Assembly: GCA_016176555.1 (NCBI GenBank)
Contig: JACOWY010000025.1
Location: 1 to 41,911, forward strand
Reading direction: 5' to 3'
Length of the DNA: 41,911 nt
Source: Candidatus Chisholmbacteria bacterium
Lineage (GTDB): Bacteria; Patescibacteriota; Microgenomatia; UBA1400; JACOWY01
Shown here: positions 39,983 to 41,911 of the stretch, piece by piece
How the letters are laid out: each line of letters begins with the position of its first letter
Numbering within the stretch: position 1 is the first letter of the stretch
The notes under the pieces: generated by a model
The model's database searches: none
What the model was told of the DNA's origin: nothing
The model's input: the letters and a program-made list of their open reading frames with translations, nothing else
Translations under genes and position numbers: made by a program

Positions 39983-41035
39983 TCACGCCGGCAAGTACTC
40001 CCGGAGGTTAGAGTCGGTGAGAGTGAGATGGTGGGTTTTACCCTCGACGACTTCCAGAGCAAGTTTGCGGGTGATGCTTTTAATGTTGCGCTGTAGGGTA
40101 CGAATACCGGCGTCGAAACCAAGGGGGCGAACGATTTTAGGCCAGAGAGATTCGTCAAAGGAAAGATTTTCGGAACTAAGGCCAGCTTCTTCAAGAGCCT
40201 GGGGGAGGAGATAGTTTTGGCCGATTTGGATTTTTTCTGCGTCGGAATATGAGGGCATGGAATGGACTTCTAATCTATCCATGACAGCGGTGGCGACTGA
40301 GGTAGTGTTGTTGGCAGTGGCGAGAAACAAAACTTCGGAAAGATCAAAGGGGTAATCGATATAGTGATCGACAAAAGCGGAGTTTTGCTCTGGATCAAGG
40401 AGCTCGACCAGGACCCCCATGATATCGGCCCTCGCAGAATCGCTGACGCGGTCAATTTCATCGAGCAAAATGACGGGGTTTTTGACCTGAACGCGGCGCA
40501 GGGCTTTGATGACGTAACCGGGTTCGGCCTCTAAGTGCAGTCGGCTTTGGCCGCGGAGGTCGCGGGCAGAGCCCATGCCGCCAAAGGGAATGCGGGCGAG
40601 TTTGCGGCCTAAGGCTTGAGCTAAGGAGGCGGCAAAGGTGGTTTTGCCGGTGCCGACGAGGCCGACGAGGCAAATGATGGGGGCACGGGCAGAGTGGGTG
40701 GGATTTTTTTGGGTGGTTAATTTAATGACGGAGATAAATTCGAGCATGCGTTGTTTAATTTCCTCCAGGCCATAGTGGTGGCGATCAAAGACCTCTTTGG
40801 CTTTGGTAAGATCGAGGCTGTCGTCAGAGCGAGAGTTCCACGGCAGGTTGACGATCCAATCGATGTAGTGGGCGGTGCGTTCGTACTCGGTAGTGTAAGT
40901 GCCGCTTTCGCCCAAACGCTCGAGGCGCTCGAGCATGTCGGCAGTTTTTTGTTGGAGCTCTTCGGGAAATATGCCCGCACCGAGTTTGCTTCTTAATTTG
41001 GCGACTTCTTGGGCGACGGCAGTGTTGGCAGGCAT
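39983..41035 (-). CDS. Lon-like AAA+ ATPase without protease domain
   Basis: The 350-residue protein corresponds to the middle of Lon protease. It has the helical part PEELQQKTADMLERL to YIDWIVNLPWNSRSDDSLDL and YGLEEIKQRMLEF, Walker A GLVGTGKT (125-132), Walker B VILLDEID (188-195), arginine finger in MDRLEV (Arg254) and sensor 2 AGIR (Arg312). It ends LREYLPA exactly where the ATPase part ends in E. coli Lon. The N-terminal substrate domain and the Ser-Lys protease domain are both absent. The next gene is uracil-DNA glycosylase, so no separate protease follows. It may act as an unfoldase or chaperone. Confidence 0.9.
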   Translation of the reverse strand: MPANTAVAQEVAKLRSKLGAGIFPEELQQKTADMLERLERLGESGTYTTEYERTAHYIDWIVNLPWNSRSDDSLDLTKAKEVFDRHHYGLEEIKQRMLEFISVIKLTTQKNPTHSARAPIICLVGLVGTGKTTFAASLAQALGRKLARIPFGGMGSARDLRGQSRLHLEAEPGYVIKALRRVQVKNPVILLDEIDRVSDSARADIMGVLVELLDPEQNSAFVDHYIDYPFDLSEVLFLATANNTTSVATAVMDRLEVHSMPSYSDAEKIQIGQNYLLPQALEEAGLSSENLSFDESLWPKIVRPLGFDAGIRTLQRNIKSITRKLALEVVEGKTHHLTLTDSNLREYLPA

Positions 41036-41040
41036 AGAAT

Positions 41041-41068
41041 TAGCGAATAGCGAATAGCGAATAGCGAA
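41041..41068. repeat. TAGCGAA tandem repeat, four copies
   Basis: Four perfect copies of the 7-mer TAGCGAA end 5 bases upstream of the Lon-like ATG. On the minus strand the junction is CGCTAATTCTATG, matching CGCTAAGTCTATG before ftsK. Confidence 0.85.
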
Positions 41069-41113
41069 TAGGAAAAACTATGTGCTATGAGCCATATGCC
41101 ATTTGCTAAGGCA

Positions 41114-41144
41114 AGTATAAACTGATTCCCGAGCTAAAGTCCAA
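41114..41144 (-). promoter_or_regulatory. Possible promoter of the Lon-like gene
   Basis: On the minus strand TTGGAC (41139-41144) and TATACT (41114-41119) are 19 bases apart. The -10 box is good, but the spacing is long and the -35 box imperfect. It is the only candidate in the 146-base spacer. Confidence 0.35.
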
Positions 41145-41181
41145 AATGAAGAACTGAGAAATTTACCTGCAAAGAATTCGC

Positions 41182-41466
41182 TTAGACGTTATACCCTTTT
41201 TCTAAAAAGGTCTTTCTAGCTGCTTCTGCTTGATCATGCATACCTCGACTCTCAAAAAACTGGATTTGCATTTTGGCGACGTATTCCCGCGAAATTGGGT
41301 CATCAGGTATGGTTAATCCCACTATTGCTACTGCTGCTTTGACTGCCTGAGCGGCCTCAGCCTGTCCTTCTTCATGTAAATCTTGTAAAGCTAGCTGAAT
41401 CATGGGTATTGCGAAGCTATCGGGGATTTGATCTAGACGGCGAAGTTCTAGGTTGGCTTTGATCAC
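41182..41466 (-). CDS. Hypothetical helical 94-residue protein
   Basis: Not recognised. The protein is predicted all-helical (AIPMIQLALQDLHEEGQAEAAQAVKAAVAIVGL, then EYVAKMQIQFFESRGMHDQAEAARKTFLEK). The second half reads like one TPR-type helix pair. There is no Cys, signal peptide or membrane segment. The start is GTG 41466 without a clear ribosome-binding site; Met23 is an alternative. It stands alone between spacers. Confidence 0.6.
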   Translation of the reverse strand: MIKANLELRRLDQIPDSFAIPMIQLALQDLHEEGQAEAAQAVKAAVAIVGLTIPDDPISREYVAKMQIQFFESRGMHDQAEAARKTFLEKGYNV

Positions 41467-41583
41467 TAGAAACGCGCATTGACTTTTTCTCTATCCATAA
41501 TGTACTCACTTAGATTCTATTGCTATTTTTGCGGCTTAGTTTATCACTCGGTAGCAGGTGACACAATATTTAGAACTTTTTGC

Positions 41584-41633
41584 GGTCGTGGAACTCACGG
41601 CCAGATACCAGCCGGCATCTGGCTAACACGACC
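41584..41633. other. Two-tier hairpin in a 332-base gene-free spacer
   Basis: GGTCGTG (41584-41590) pairs with CACGACC (41627-41633), and inside it GCCAGAT (41600-41606) pairs with ATCTGGC (41617-41623). No T tract follows on either strand and no tRNA features are present. The rest of 41467-41798 shows no gene and no convincing promoter. Confidence 0.5.
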
Positions 41634-41798
41634 TAGAACTCGTTTCAAAACTCTTTTTTCGTCACGAAATGTTGATATTTTGAGCGAAAACAGCGCATCG
41701 TGACACAGTAGTAGCAGTAGCTACTTCAAGGAACGATAAGCTGTTTGCAGCCAAAATAGCTACATTGCAGTAGAAAAGGAGGGTTTTGAAATGAGTTC

Positions 41799-41911
41799 CT
41801 AATATCTGTTTCTCTCGTGATGCTCTCTGCGGGGGGAGAATTTGGGGTGATCGCGACGACCAAAGTCGCCACCGAAGCGAGGTCTATTTTCGCCTTTGGT
41901 GCTGGTCTCGG
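41799..41911 (-). CDS. C-terminal end of an Arg-rich protein (partial)
   Basis: The minus strand has an open frame entering from the window edge and ending in TAG at 41799. The 36 visible residues include ENRPRFGGDFGRRDHPKFSP and end RREHHERNRY. This Gly/Arg/Asp-rich, low-complexity composition is like the tails of small CPR zinc-ribbon or RNA-binding proteins, but no domain lies within the window. Another frame is also open, so the call rests on composition. Confidence 0.4.
   Translation of the reverse strand, partial: ETSTKGENRPRFGGDFGRRDHPKFSPRREHHERNRY

Noticed and set aside
41540-41640. A possible tRNA in the last spacer
   Set aside because: The stems do not form a cloverleaf, there is no TTCGA-type T arm, and the element is only 50 bases long.
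1-41911. CRISPR arrays, insertion sequences or prophage genes
   Set aside because: No regularly spaced long direct repeats, no transposase, integrase or phage gene was seen. The repeats present are short, palindromic and intergenic.
1-41911. Recoding of TGA as an amino acid
   Set aside because: TGA ends several genes at the expected place (rpsJ, adk, ruvX) and no in-frame TGA interrupts conserved motifs.

Overview
The window looks like a chromosomal segment of a Candidate Phyla Radiation (Patescibacteria) bacterium, most likely a Microgenomates-type lineage. The reasons are: ribosomal protein L30 is absent between S5 and L15; alanyl-tRNA synthetase lacks its C-terminal domain; a PilM-like/baseplate-J-like envelope protein sits beside a sortase; and there are dense short intergenic repeats. 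TGA is used as stop, so the recoded Absconditabacteria/Gracilibacteria are unlikely. The lineage is inferred; no rRNA gene is present to settle it.

Every convincing gene is on the minus strand, so transcription runs from 41911 to 1. The first part (about 41.9 to 26.7 kb) is housekeeping and envelope: the tail of an Arg-rich protein, a small hypothetical gene, a Lon-like AAA+ ATPase without protease domain, a family-4-like uracil-DNA glycosylase without Fe-S cysteines, RNase J, FtsK, a RodZ-like protein, DUF948-like and YtxH-like small membrane proteins, AlaRS, the 710-residue envelope protein, sortase, RuvX, a zinc-ribbon protein and MltG.

The second part (26.7 kb to 1) is one long transcription and translation supercluster: rpoB-rpoC, rpsL-rpsG-(hypothetical)-fusA-tuf-rpsJ, rplC-rplD-rplW-rplB-rpsS-rplV-rpsC-rplP-rpmC-rpsQ-rplN-rplX-rplE-rpsN-rpsH-rplF-rplR-rpsE-rplO-secY-adk-map-infA-rpmJ-rpsM. 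rpmJ, 37 codons, was found by reading the infA-rpsM spacer. rplC is split by a -1 frame change at an A7 run, and map carries an internal deletion with frame change that removes one metal ligand.

Regulation is partly visible. Good sigma70-type promoters lie before rpoB, rplC and ftsK. Those of rpoB and rplC are each followed closely by an intrinsic terminator inside the leader, which suggests attenuation of RNA polymerase and S10-type synthesis. Another terminator follows rpoC.

The most unusual feature is a modular set of intergenic repeats. Family B (8 copies) has an 18-nt core held between arms whose sequence changes from copy to copy while pairing is kept. Family A is a pyrimidine/purine hairpin before start codons, family C a GGGGAAAACC hairpin, and family D a long AT-rich imperfect palindrome. 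A 20-bp palindrome is inserted inside members of different families. A relic of a second rpsJ 3' end lies between rpsJ and rplC, diverged only at synonymous positions.
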